The notes under the pieces: generated by a model
Told to the model about the DNA's origin: nothing
The model's input: the letters and a program-made list of their open reading frames with translations, nothing else
Database searches by the model: none
Translations under genes and position numbers: made by a program
Shown: positions 1-6,656 of the stretch, piece after piece
Layout: each line of letters starts with the position of its first letter
Numbering within the stretch: position 1 is the stretch's first letter
Origin: Myxococcales bacterium
GTDB taxonomy: Bacteria > Myxococcota > Polyangia > Fen-1088
Assembly: GCA_003157315.1 (NCBI GenBank)
Contig: PMJE01000261.1
Location: 3,278 to 9,948, forward strand
DNA length: 6,671 bases
Direction: 5' to 3'

Positions 1-1557
1 GCCACCCAGACGCAGGAACGCCAATTTGAGCGCCATGCTGCGCGCTTCGATGTGGCCGATGAACTCGGCTCGGTGGCCGACGAACTCGCCCACCGGATAG
101 CCGCGCAGGCCGTTGTCGCCGCCCACGGCGAAGTAGCGCTTGCGCGTATTTTCGTAGAGAAAGCCCACGTTGCCCGCGGCCACTACGCGGAAAACCCGCG
201 CCAGTACGGGCGTGGCCAGGGTGGCGCGACCGTAGACGAGTTGATCGGTCACCTGGTCGCCCGTCACGCGAGCTTCCCACGAGCCGCCCACGCTCTGCAG
301 GCCGCCCCACCAGTCTGTGGCAAAGTCGAACGAAGTTTGAAACAAGGTGAAGTCCTTGTCGGAGCCGAGCAGGGTGCTGGCCTGACCGGCCTTGAGCGAG
401 AGCGAAGGCCCCAGGCGCGTGTCCTCACGAAAATCGAAGGTGTTGAGGTCGCGATAGGTCCGATAGCGGGGCGTGAACAGTTCGTAGCGCAGGAAGGGGT
501 CCGCGGTGCGTTCCGAGAGAGGGAAGACCTCCTCTGCAAATTGCGTGCGCTCCGGCGTCGCGCAAGCGTAGGGGAAATCGGCCAAGAATGACGGCCGCGT
601 GAGATTCATCTCGTAGCCCAGGCTGATGCGCTGAATGAGGGCAGGCCGTGGAAATGAGCGGGTGACGGCCGAGCTGAGCGCCATGGCGCGCAGCCGGTAT
701 TCCCAGGGAGCAGTTTCTGACGCCGACGACGCAGAAGCATCGCCAACCGGGACCGGCTCGAGGCTGGTTCCCGAGAATTGGCGGTAGACGCCGTCAAAGT
801 GACTGAAGTCCGCGGTGGCGCCCCAACGGCGCGCCAGCGCCCAAAGCGGATATTCCAGGTGAAAGACCGACGAGGTGCCCTCGCGCGGACCGGCCGCGAT
901 CTCGCCGATCTGGCGCTTCCAGATCCAGTAGAAGGCCGCTTGCAGCTTGAGCCGCGTGCCCAGGATATTGGGATCGATGTAGTTGGGGCCAAAGTACATC
1001 TTGCCTTGGTCCATGGTGAACACAGCGGACAGGTTTTTGCGCCAACCGAAGAGGTTGTTCTCCGAGAGCGAGGCCGTGTAGTAGAGAAGGGAATTCTGCT
1101 GGGCTTCGTAGTCCTGGTTGAAGCGCAGGCTCCATACGTCGCGGGTTATGACAAGCAGATCGACCATTCCGGGCGTCGAGGACTTGACCGGCAAGACCGC
1201 CACGACGCTTGAAAGGGTGGGATCCTGCAGGTTGCGTGTGGTTTCCTCGACCAGGTCCTGATCGTAGCGGTCCCCGGCCTGCAGCAGCGACTCACGCCGG
1301 ATGTGGTGCTCGCGCGTGGTGCGGTGGAAAATGTTGGCCCAAACCAGCGGGACGCGTTCGCGCGCCAGGAACACATCCAGGTTCACCACCTGGACCGTGC
1401 CGATAGTCTTGCCCTCTGGCGCGGGCTCGATGGTCAGACCACGCAAGGCGAGGGCGTCGTCCACCGCTTCCCGTTCCAGCTTGCCCAGGTCGGCATAGCC
1501 AGCCGCCGCGGCCGAAGCCGGCAGGAAGAAAAGCAAGCACAGCCAGGCGCCGCGCAT
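1..1557 (-). CDS. Omp85/BamA-like outer-membrane protein, N-terminal 519 residues (3' end outside window)
   Basis: The minus-strand frame is open from an ATG at 1557 to the left edge with no stop, so the C-terminus is missing. Residues 1-20 form a signal peptide (MRGAWLCLLFFLPASAAAAG), which decides the start; no strong ribosome binding site precedes it. Residues about 50-145 look like a single POTRA domain (IGTVQVVNLDVF, then a helix with QDLVEETTRNL and a strand MVDLLVITRDVW). From about 147 on, alternating aromatic/polar strands suggest a beta-barrel. Residues 478-487 read GGDNGLRGYP-like, matching the conserved (V/L)RG(F/Y) motif in loop L6 of Omp85 proteins, with Arg485 as the invariant arginine. 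Family members insert or translocate proteins, or lipids, at the outer membrane. One POTRA rather than five argues against BamA itself; a TamA-like or surface-antigen relative is more likely. The substrate cannot be told from the sequence. It is transcribed divergently from the barrel gene at 1771. Confidence 0.85.
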   Translation of the reverse strand, partial: MRGAWLCLLFFLPASAAAAGYADLGKLEREAVDDALALRGLTIEPAPEGKTIGTVQVVNLDVFLARERVPLVWANIFHRTTREHHIRRESLLQAGDRYDQDLVEETTRNLQDPTLSSVVAVLPVKSSTPGMVDLLVITRDVWSLRFNQDYEAQQNSLLYYTASLSENNLFGWRKNLSAVFTMDQGKMYFGPNYIDPNILGTRLKLQAAFYWIWKRQIGEIAAGPREGTSSVFHLEYPLWALARRWGATADFSHFDGVYRQFSGTSLEPVPVGDASASSASETAPWEYRLRAMALSSAVTRSFPRPALIQRISLGYEMNLTRPSFLADFPYACATPERTQFAEEVFPLSERTADPFLRYELFTPRYRTYRDLNTFDFREDTRLGPSLSLKAGQASTLLGSDKDFTLFQTSFDFATDWWGGLQSVGGSWEARVTGDQVTDQLVYGRATLATPVLARVFRVVAAGNVGFLYENTRKRYFAVGGDNGLRGYPVGEFVGHRAEFIGHIEARSMALKLAFLRLGG

Positions 1558-1770
1558 GGGCTGTGATTGTACGCGTGAAACCACTCTCGCTGCTGGCCTC
1601 ACATTTCGCACGCCGCACGTCGCCAAGCAAGATCAAACATTGCCTTGCCTGTGCGCGAGGAAAACGTGACAAACCGAGCACTTCAGGCGACCATCTTGCC
1701 GGCAGCCGGACAGCAAGCCGGCGCATCCACAACCAGCCAGATGTTGGCAAAAAATGGGAGGGATCACCCG
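1558..1770. promoter_or_regulatory. Divergent intergenic region between the Omp85-like gene and the repeat-barrel gene
   Basis: These 213 bases separate two divergent genes, so both promoters should lie here. I find no clear sigma-70 pair: the best plus-strand candidate is TTGCCT at 1645-1650 with GACAAA at 1668-1673, which is weak. Two copies of the self-complementary GCCGGC (1698-1703 and 1717-1722) could form a short stem with a 13-nt loop. The frame of the downstream gene stays open back to about 1645, but that stretch has no ribosome binding site and precedes the signal peptide, so I treat it as non-coding. Confidence 0.4.
1756..1763 (+). promoter_or_regulatory. Ribosome binding site of the repeat-barrel gene
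   Basis: GGGAGGGA lies 7 bases before the ATG at 1771. It fixes the start there rather than at upstream in-frame candidates such as the TTG at 1645, and agrees with a signal peptide beginning at that ATG. Confidence 0.8.
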
Positions 1771-2523
1771 ATGAGAAAACTACAAGGAAAACTAGTTGCA
1801 GGCTTGGCAATGGGGGCGTTCTTCGGCGTGCTGGGCTCAGCTCACGCTCAGGCGCCAGCCTATGGCCAGGCCCCGGCGCCGGCCTATGGCCCGGCCCCAG
1901 CGCCGGCCTATGGCCCGGCCCCAGCGCCGGCCTATGGCCCGGCCCCAGCGCCAGCCTATGGCCAAGCCCCAGCGCCGGCCTATGGCCCGGCCCTGGCTCC
2001 GGTTCCTAGCCTGGCAGAGACGCCGCCACCGGTGACCGCACCCAAGGAACCAATCTCCGATGACATGTCCGGAGCAATAGGCGTTGGCGTGGGTGTCATC
2101 GCGGGAAATAATAGTCTCATCACGATCGCCCCGGCCGTGTCCCTTAGGTACTGGATCAATGACTCTCTTGCGCTGTCGGCAGGACTAGTACTCAGAATGG
2201 ACGCGGTCAAGAATGCAGACACCAGCTGGCAGCTGTCTCCGAGCGCAATGATTCTCTTCTCGCCGAAAAAGGTGCTCTCAACCCGCCTGCTGATCGGCGT
2301 TGGATTGGGTGAAACCACCGTCAAGAATCCTCCGGCCGATGTGGCCGTTACTCTCAGTGTGCCGGTCTTCCTCGGGTTGGAACACTACTTTACCAGGTGG
2401 TTCGCCATGGGCGTCGCCATGCAGGATGACTTCCTCAAGTACACCAGTGGCACGGACTATGAGTTCACAGTCAGCTTCAACAGCACGAGCTACGTTGGTT
2501 CGCTTTTCTTCTACACCGACTAG
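1771..2523 (+). CDS. Secreted Pro/Ala/Tyr-repeat protein with probable outer-membrane beta-barrel domain
   Basis: This 250-residue protein is not one I recognise by name. Residues 1-26 are a signal peptide (basic MRKLQGK, hydrophobic core, cleavage at AHA|QA). Residues 28-75 are six tandem copies of APAYG[P/Q]AP, followed by a proline-rich linker to about residue 95. Residues about 98-250 contain alternating stretches (SGAIGVGVGVIAG, TIAPAVSLRYWI, SLALSAGLVLRMD, STRLLIGVGLG, VTLSVPVFLGLEHY, YVGSLFFY) that resemble antiparallel strands of a small 8-stranded barrel; the end FFYTD places an aromatic near the C-terminus, as in many porin-like proteins but not at the last residue. The repeat may span or contact peptidoglycan or extend into the periplasm; that is inference. 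Codons such as ata, cta, aga and agg are more frequent than in the neighbouring genes, hinting at lower expression or a different origin. It is a single-gene unit ended by the hairpins that follow. Confidence 0.8.
   Translation: MRKLQGKLVAGLAMGAFFGVLGSAHAQAPAYGQAPAPAYGPAPAPAYGPAPAPAYGPAPAPAYGQAPAPAYGPALAPVPSLAETPPPVTAPKEPISDDMSGAIGVGVGVIAGNNSLITIAPAVSLRYWINDSLALSAGLVLRMDAVKNADTSWQLSPSAMILFSPKKVLSTRLLIGVGLGETTVKNPPADVAVTLSVPVFLGLEHYFTRWFAMGVAMQDDFLKYTSGTDYEFTVSFNSTSYVGSLFFYTD
1852..1995 (+). repeat. Six tandem 24-bp repeats encoding APAYG[P/Q]AP
   Basis: Six contiguous 24-bp units start at 1852, 1876, 1900, 1924, 1948 and 1972. Units 2, 3 and 4 are identical; units 1 and 5 share GCC-AGCC and encode Gln instead of Pro at the sixth residue; unit 6 differs at its last codon (ctg, Leu). 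Because 24 is divisible by three, gain or loss of copies by slippage would keep the reading frame. The near-identity of the central units points to recent expansion or homogenisation. Confidence 0.95.
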
Positions 2524-2541
2524 CTCAGGCGTTGCCTGAGC
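2523..2541 (+). other. Perfect 8-bp hairpin overlapping the stop codon of the barrel gene
   Basis: GCTCAGGC (2523-2530) and GCCTGAGC (2534-2541) are exact inverted repeats around a GTT loop; the first base is the last base of the TAG stop. No T-tract follows on either strand, so it is not a terminator by itself. It may stabilise the mRNA 3' end or support the stronger hairpin 12 bases downstream. Confidence 0.6.
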
Positions 2542-2552
2542 ACAGCTCTCGC

Positions 2553-2585
2553 AAAGCGGGATCCTCAGGGGTCCCGCTTTTCTTT
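2553..2585 (+). terminator. Rho-independent terminator of the barrel gene
   Basis: AAAGCGGGATCC (2553-2564) pairs with GGGTCCCGCTTT (2569-2580) across a TCAG loop: a 12-bp stem with one G-T wobble. It is followed by a T-rich tail (ttttcttt, 2578-2585). On the minus strand the hairpin is not followed by Ts, so it should act on the plus-strand transcript and not on leuB. The tail overlaps the leuB stop codon. Confidence 0.9.
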
Positions 2586-3669
2586 ATCCAGGCTGCGAAT
2601 GTGAGTCTCCGTCGAGCGCATCCAGCACGGCCTGGCCGGCCTGAATCGTGGTTGCTGCCGGAATCCCTGGCGGTGACACGTCGGCGGTGAGCACGCCGCG
2701 ATCGATGGCGCGGTAGACGGCGCTCTCGACCGCCGCAGCCTCTTTCTCCAGCCCGAGCGAGTAGCGCAGCAGCATGGCCACGCTCAAGATGGTGGCATAG
2801 GGATTGGCGATCCCGCGGCCCGCGATGTCGGGCGCGCTACCATGGATGGGCTCGTACAGGCCGCGCGGGCCGTCGCCCAGCGATGCCGAGGGCAAAAGCC
2901 CCATGGATCCAGCCAGCACCGAGGCTTCGTCAGTGAGGATGTCGCCGAACATGTTCTCGGTCACGATGACGTCGAAGCTCGCCGGCCGCCGCGCCAGATA
3001 CATGGAGCAGGCATCGACCAGCACGTGTTCGAGCTGCAGGTCGGGGTATTCCTTGCGCACCAACTCCTCGGTTACCCGGCGCCACAGGCGCGAGCTTTCG
3101 AGAACGTTGGCCTTGTCCACCGAGGTGAGCTTCTTGCGTCGGCCGCGCGCCAGCTCGCACGCGCGCCGGACCACGCGGCGAACCTCGTCGCTGGTGTACA
3201 CGCACAGATCGCTGGCGCGGTCGGGCTCCCGCTTTTTCTCGCCAAAGTAGATGCCGCCGATCAGTTCGCGCACCACCAGCAGATCTACGCCCTTCAGGAT
3301 CTCGGGCCGTATCGGCGACGCGGCCACCAGCTTGGGGTGGATGGTGACCGGCCGCAGGTTGGCGTACAGGCCGAGAGCGCTCCGGATAGCAAAGAGACCC
3401 TGTTCAGGCCGCACGTCGGCCGAGGGATCGTCCCATTTGGGACCGCCCACCGCGCCCAGCAGAACCGCATCGCTTGCGCGCGCCATGGCCAAGGTTTCGG
3501 CGGGCATGGCCACACCCGTGCGATCGATGGCGATGCCGCCGAGAAGTCCGTCGCGCAGCTTGAAGGTGTGGCCAAACCTCGTGCCGACAGCGCGCAACAC
3601 GCGGGTTCCCTCGGCGGTGACCTCGGGTCCGATGCCGTCGCCGGCAAGAACCAGAATCGAAGCTTTCAT
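2584..3669 (-). CDS. leuB: 3-isopropylmalate dehydrogenase
   Basis: LeuB oxidatively decarboxylates 3-isopropylmalate to 2-oxoisocaproate with NAD, the third step of leucine synthesis, in the cytosol. The 361 residues match the usual length. Visible hallmarks: GDGIGPEV (10-17), GAVGGPKWD (72-80), substrate arginines at 96 (FAIR), 106 (NLRP) and 134 (VVREL), catalytic Tyr141 ([11 protein letters not shown]) and Lys186 (SVDKANVLE), metal-binding aspartates 219, 243 and 247 ([10 protein letters not shown]), and [15 protein letters not shown] (276-290), whose Asp281-Ile282 pair is typical of NAD rather than NADP use. I chose the ATG at 3669 because [17 protein letters not shown] is the family's usual beginning. 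The frame is open up to 3810, but that extension runs into the palindromic repeat and is not LeuB-like; no strong ribosome binding site is seen. leuA, leuC and leuD are not in the window. It converges with the barrel gene and may be cotranscribed with the upstream transglycosylase gene, 209 bases away. Confidence 0.97.
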   Translation of the reverse strand: MKASILVLAGDGIGPEVTAEGTRVLRAVGTRFGHTFKLRDGLLGGIAIDRTGVAMPAETLAMARASDAVLLGAVGGPKWDDPSADVRPEQGLFAIRSALGLYANLRPVTIHPKLVAASPIRPEILKGVDLLVVRELIGGIYFGEKKREPDRASDLCVYTSDEVRRVVRRACELARGRRKKLTSVDKANVLESSRLWRRVTEELVRKEYPDLQLEHVLVDACSMYLARRPASFDVIVTENMFGDILTDEASVLAGSMGLLPSASLGDGPRGLYEPIHGSAPDIAGRGIANPYATILSVAMLLRYSLGLEKEAAAVESAVYRAIDRGVLTADVSPPGIPAATTIQAGQAVLDALDGDSHSQPG

Positions 3670-3735
3670 GGGGCGCACGTTTACCACACGAAACCAGGGG
3701 AGCCACCCGCGAGGATTCCCGCTGACCAGGCTGGC

Positions 3736-3865
3736 TACCTGTTCCCCACAGAGGCACAGAGAGCACGGAGATCGGATGAGAAGAAAGGATTTGGACTGCG
3801 CTGCATCCAACCCTTCCCTCTCTCCTCCGCCTCTGCGGTCTCTGTGGCTCTGTGAGAAATAGGTA
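3736..3865. repeat. Long imperfect inverted repeat, probable dispersed palindromic intergenic element
   Basis: The arms 3736-3770 and 3831-3865 pair in register over 35 positions with 28 Watson-Crick pairs, 2 G-T pairs and 5 mismatches. Each arm is built from short CACAGAG / CTCTGTG words (CCACAGAGGCACAGAG on the left, CTCTGTGGCTCTGTGAG on the right). Inside, TTGGA (3791-3795) and TCCAA (3806-3810) form an inner stem with a 10-nt loop, so the 130 bases could fold into one long hairpin. Translated frames give 'TEAQRARRS', 'SVLSVPLWG' and 'LCLCGEQ', peptides I know as recurrent spurious proteins in many environmental bacterial genomes, which suggests a dispersed family. It holds no gene and fills most of the gap between the transglycosylase gene and leuB. 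Copy number in this genome cannot be seen here. Confidence 0.8.
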
Positions 3866-3878
3866 ACTTAGATGCTCG

Positions 3879-6020
3879 TCAGTCGTTGATGCCGTCTTTT
3901 GTGTACTGAGAATTGACCGCGAGGGACAGCTCGAAGGGCTCGCCGTACAGCAGCCGATAGTGTGCGTACACTGCCAGCACGCGCTTGATGTACTCGCGGG
4001 CTTGATCATAGGTGACCAGCTCCACGAACTCGTCGAGCGGCCGGCTCCCCCATTGGTCGCACCAGCGCATCATGGCGTGCGAGCCGGCGTTGTATGCGCC
4101 TGCGGCCAGAGCGATCTGCTCGCCGAATCGCTTGAGCAGCCCGCCCAGATACGCGGCGCCGATACGGATGTTGACCTCGGGGTCAAAAAGCTCGTCGGTG
4201 AAAAGGGGCACGCCCAGGTGATTGGCAACCTCCTGGCCGGTGGATGGGATGAGCTGGAGCAGCCCACGCGCATCCGAGGGCGACACCACGTGGGGCAGAA
4301 ACGACGACTCCTTGCGCATGATCGCGTACACGAAAAGCTCGGGCGCACCAGCGGTCGAGGCCAGCGGTTCCACCATGTCGCGGAAAGCGCGCGGATAGGC
4401 TGCTTGCCAAAAAAGGCGCGCGGGCCCAGTCGGTGCCGAGACCAGGGCCGAGCCGCCGTGGTTCTCGGCAAGTCGAAGCGCTTGATGAAAGGCGCGCATG
4501 CGCGGGTATTCTTCCAGGAGCAAGGCTGGCCCGCGCGCCTTGCCCAGGTGTTGCAGCACGCTCGCTTCTGCCCGCGCCAGCTCCTCGCCCGCTTCCACGT
4601 CGAGCCCGGCGGCGAGCAGCTCTTGCGCGCGCTCCAAGGCTGGATCGAGTGCCGGCTTTGCCTTGCCCGGTTGCGCGGGCGGAGAGAAAGCTGGCCATGG
4701 CATCGCCACCTTCTCGCCCGCTTCGCGCAGTCGCGCCGCCGCCAGCAGGCCGTAGTAGCCGAGTGGCGAGTGCTGAACGCACTCGCGCAGTTGGCGCCGC
4801 GATTCGTCTGCCTGCCCGGCTGCGGCCACGAATCGCGCCCGCCAGTAGCGCACCCGCATGGCCGCGTCGCCGTTCTGCCGGGACAGACGTTCGTATTGGT
4901 CGAGCGCGCGCATGGCCTCGGCTGGTTCACCGAGCAGATGGTGCGCCAGCGCCAGATACCAGGCAGCGTCGTCGGCAAACGTGCTGTGCGGGTAGCGCGC
5001 CAAAGTGGCTTGCAGGCCAGGCAGGGCCTCGCGGAAATGACCACGATTGACATCCAGCCAACCGGAACGGAACTGGGCTTCGGCCGCCCATTTCGAGCCG
5101 GGGTAGTGCTCGACCACCTGGCGATAGCCAGCGATGGCCTCATCGTTGCGATCGATGCGGGACAGCGCACGCGCACCGTGGAACGCGGCGAAGGCAGCCT
5201 TTTCGCCGGCTAACTCGTGCGCCACCTTCTGCAGCAGGGCCGCCGCGCCGGCATAGTCGCGCCTCATCTTGTACTTGGCCATGCCGATGGCGAAGTCGCG
5301 TTCGGCGGCCAGATCCGCGGGCAGGGCCGCGGGCAGCAAGCCCAGTTCGTCGAGCGCAGCCTGGTAATCGCGGCTATCGGACAGCTTGTCGGCCCGGCGC
5401 AGCCGCTCGTGCGGCGAGAGCGCCGCGGCCTCAGGCGTGGCCGCAGACTGGGCGGCCAAAGCCGCGGCTCGCTTGACCGCTTCGGCGGCCAATGGGTGGG
5501 AAGGAAAATCCAGGTGCACCTGCAGGAAAAGCCGGCGCGCCTCCTGGGCAGCGGCCGCTCCTTGCGGCGCCGCTTTCTCAGCAGAGATCTCTGCCAGACG
5601 AAAACGCGCCACCGCTGGATCGGTCCCCGGCGCTTTGTTTGAAAGTAGGCTCCGGTAGGCTGTCGCGGCTTCATCTCGCTGGCCTTGCATCCACTGACAG
5701 TCCGCTGCACGCCAGGCCGCGACACCAGCGAAACGGGAAGGGCGCAACTTCGCCAGTTCGGAAAACGCCGCGCGCGCCTTGGCATAGGAGCCGTCGTAGA
5801 AAAGACTTTCGCCAAGCAGGTACAGGGCATAGTCCCGATTGTGCGGCAGCCGCTGCGGCAACCCGTCGAGCGTGCGTGCTGATTCGCTGTACTCGCCCGC
5901 GCGTAGGGCCAGAAAACCGCGCGCCAGGGACGCCACTGGACTACGCGCGGGAGGCCCTGCCGCGGCAGCGGCCAGGACAACGAAAACGCCCAGCGTCGAA
6001 ATCGTCATAAGAAAGATCAC
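3879..6020 (-). CDS. slt: Soluble lytic murein transglycosylase, Slt70 type
   Basis: The enzyme cleaves the MurNAc-GlcNAc bond of peptidoglycan in the periplasm, leaving 1,6-anhydro-MurNAc ends. Residues 1 to about 22 are a signal peptide (MIFLMTISTLGVFVVLAAAAAG) without a lipobox cysteine, so the protein is probably soluble. Residues about 30-440 are helical TPR-like repeats, the superhelical ring of Slt70, ending with the hallmark SPLGYYGLLAAARL (Tyr-Tyr-Gly at 422-424). The SLT catalytic domain covers about 550-690: catalytic Glu571 in MRKESSF, GLLQLIP (586-592) and AGAYNAG (640-646), then YIKRVLAVYAHYR. At 713 residues it is somewhat longer than the roughly 645-residue E. coli Slt, mostly in the repeat region. 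The GTG at 6020 has GAGGA 9 bases upstream; the ATG at 6008 is a possible alternative. It is divergent from ssb. Confidence 0.93.
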   Translation of the reverse strand: MIFLMTISTLGVFVVLAAAAAGPPARSPVASLARGFLALRAGEYSESARTLDGLPQRLPHNRDYALYLLGESLFYDGSYAKARAAFSELAKLRPSRFAGVAAWRAADCQWMQGQRDEAATAYRSLLSNKAPGTDPAVARFRLAEISAEKAAPQGAAAAQEARRLFLQVHLDFPSHPLAAEAVKRAAALAAQSAATPEAAALSPHERLRRADKLSDSRDYQAALDELGLLPAALPADLAAERDFAIGMAKYKMRRDYAGAAALLQKVAHELAGEKAAFAAFHGARALSRIDRNDEAIAGYRQVVEHYPGSKWAAEAQFRSGWLDVNRGHFREALPGLQATLARYPHSTFADDAAWYLALAHHLLGEPAEAMRALDQYERLSRQNGDAAMRVRYWRARFVAAAGQADESRRQLRECVQHSPLGYYGLLAAARLREAGEKVAMPWPAFSPPAQPGKAKPALDPALERAQELLAAGLDVEAGEELARAEASVLQHLGKARGPALLLEEYPRMRAFHQALRLAENHGGSALVSAPTGPARLFWQAAYPRAFRDMVEPLASTAGAPELFVYAIMRKESSFLPHVVSPSDARGLLQLIPSTGQEVANHLGVPLFTDELFDPEVNIRIGAAYLGGLLKRFGEQIALAAGAYNAGSHAMMRWCDQWGSRPLDEFVELVTYDQAREYIKRVLAVYAHYRLLYGEPFELSLAVNSQYTKDGIND

Positions 6021-6029
6021 TATATCGCG

Positions 6030-6034
6030 TCCTC
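6030..6034 (-). promoter_or_regulatory. Ribosome binding site supporting the GTG start of slt
   Basis: On the minus strand GAGGA lies 9 bases before the GTG at 6020 and 21 bases before the ATG at 6008, so spacing favours the GTG. Both starts give a workable signal peptide. Confidence 0.55.
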
Positions 6035-6142
6035 GGCACGAAACCGGAAGACCTGCTTGCCGATACTTCTCGTGCGCCAGGCGAGGTGGTGATTGACCCC
6101 TTGCTTGGAAAGTGAAAGAAGAAACTCAGGGCCGCCAAAGGC

Positions 6143-6149
6143 AAGGAGG
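6143..6149 (+). promoter_or_regulatory. Ribosome binding site of ssb
   Basis: AAGGAGG lies 10 bases before the ATG at 6160. It places the start there and not at the in-frame GTG at 6112, whose extra 16 residues (basic, Gln-rich) precede the conserved beginning of SSB. Confidence 0.8.
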
Positions 6150-6159
6150 CAGGAACCAC

Positions 6160-6636
6160 ATGGGCAGCGTCAACAAAGTCATACTGGTTGGAAATCTCGG
6201 GGCTGACCCCGAGCTCAAGTACACGCCGAGCAACCGCCCGGTCTGCCATCTGAGCATCGCGACCAACGAGGTGTGGAAGGACAAGAGCGGCCAGAAGCAA
6301 GAAAAGACCGAATGGCACCGGGTCAACGTGTGGGGCGATCAGGCCGAGAACTGCTCGAAGTTCTTGTCAAAGGGCCGCATGGTCTACGTCGAAGGCCGGC
6401 TGCAGACTCGTTCCTGGGACGACAAGGAAGGCAAGAAGCGCTACAGCACCGAGGTCGTTGCCGACCGCGTGGTCTTCTTGGGCGGCGGAGCAGGGGCCGA
6501 GAATGGCGGTGGTGGCGGTGGCCGGCGCGCGGGCGGCGGCCGTCCGGGCTGGGGTGAGGAGACGCAGCAGCCGCCCAGCGAGCCCAGCGACGGGGGCGGG
6601 CCTCCGCCAGCAGGGGATGACGAGATTCCGTTTTGA
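6160..6636 (+). CDS. ssb: Single-stranded DNA-binding protein
   Basis: SSB coats single-stranded DNA as a tetramer during replication, recombination and repair and recruits partner enzymes through its C-terminal tip. The 158 residues contain an OB fold at 1-109 with standard family motifs: [14 protein letters not shown] (5-18), CHLSIATNE (29-37), EWHRVNVWG (51-59), [15 protein letters not shown] (72-86) and VVFLGG (104-109). Residues 110-152 form a low-complexity Gly/Pro-rich linker ([14 protein letters not shown]), and the end is the acidic tip DDEIPF (153-158), the classic partner-binding peptide. Length and layout are normal for the family. Start is set by the conserved N-terminus and the upstream AAGGAGG. 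It stands apart from slt, and no second gene follows within the window. Confidence 0.98.
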   Translation: MGSVNKVILVGNLGADPELKYTPSNRPVCHLSIATNEVWKDKSGQKQEKTEWHRVNVWGDQAENCSKFLSKGRMVYVEGRLQTRSWDDKEGKKRYSTEVVADRVVFLGGGAGAENGGGGGGRRAGGGRPGWGEETQQPPSEPSDGGGPPPAGDDEIPF

Positions 6637-6639
6637 TGG

Positions 6640-6656
6640 GAACCCTAAGAGGGTTC
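6640..6656 (+). terminator. Short hairpin after ssb, possible terminator
   Basis: GAACCCT (6640-6646) pairs perfectly with AGGGTTC (6650-6656) around an AAG loop, 3 bases after the ssb stop. The following bases (gcttcgccctt) are not a good T-tract, and the window ends 15 bases later, so termination is uncertain. Confidence 0.4.

Larger units (their letters stand above)
6021..6159. promoter_or_regulatory. Divergent promoter region between slt and ssb
   Basis: These 139 bases hold the control signals of both genes. TTGACC at 6093-6098 is a good -35 match for ssb, but the -10 position about 17 bases further (AAAGAA region, 6115-6121) is poor, so this is only a candidate. No promoter is evident for slt. 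I see no SOS-type operator with CTG and CAG half-sites at the right spacing, although ssb is SOS-linked in some bacteria. Confidence 0.35.

Noticed and set aside
52..1406. Several short open frames on both strands within the left 1.4 kb
   Set aside because: All are out of frame with the continuous 519-codon minus-strand Omp85-like frame, which has a signal peptide and the GLRGY motif.
1645..1770. 42-codon upstream extension of the repeat-barrel protein
   Set aside because: No ribosome binding site, and it would bury the signal peptide; the ATG at 1771 has GGGAGGGA 7 bases before it.
1852..1995. Possible CRISPR-like array
   Set aside because: The 24-bp units are directly contiguous without spacers and encode in-frame protein repeats.
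2842..3855. 337-codon plus-strand open frame opposite leuB
   Set aside because: It mirrors a well-supported leuB gene, has no recognisable domain and ends inside the palindromic repeat; long antisense frames are expected in high-GC DNA.
3960..5213. 417-codon plus-strand open frame opposite slt
   Set aside because: It is the antisense shadow of the catalytic and repeat regions of the transglycosylase, with Arg/Ala/Pro-rich, domain-free translation.
6021..6159. SOS (LexA) operator upstream of ssb
   Set aside because: No pair of half-sites with the right sequence and spacing was found.
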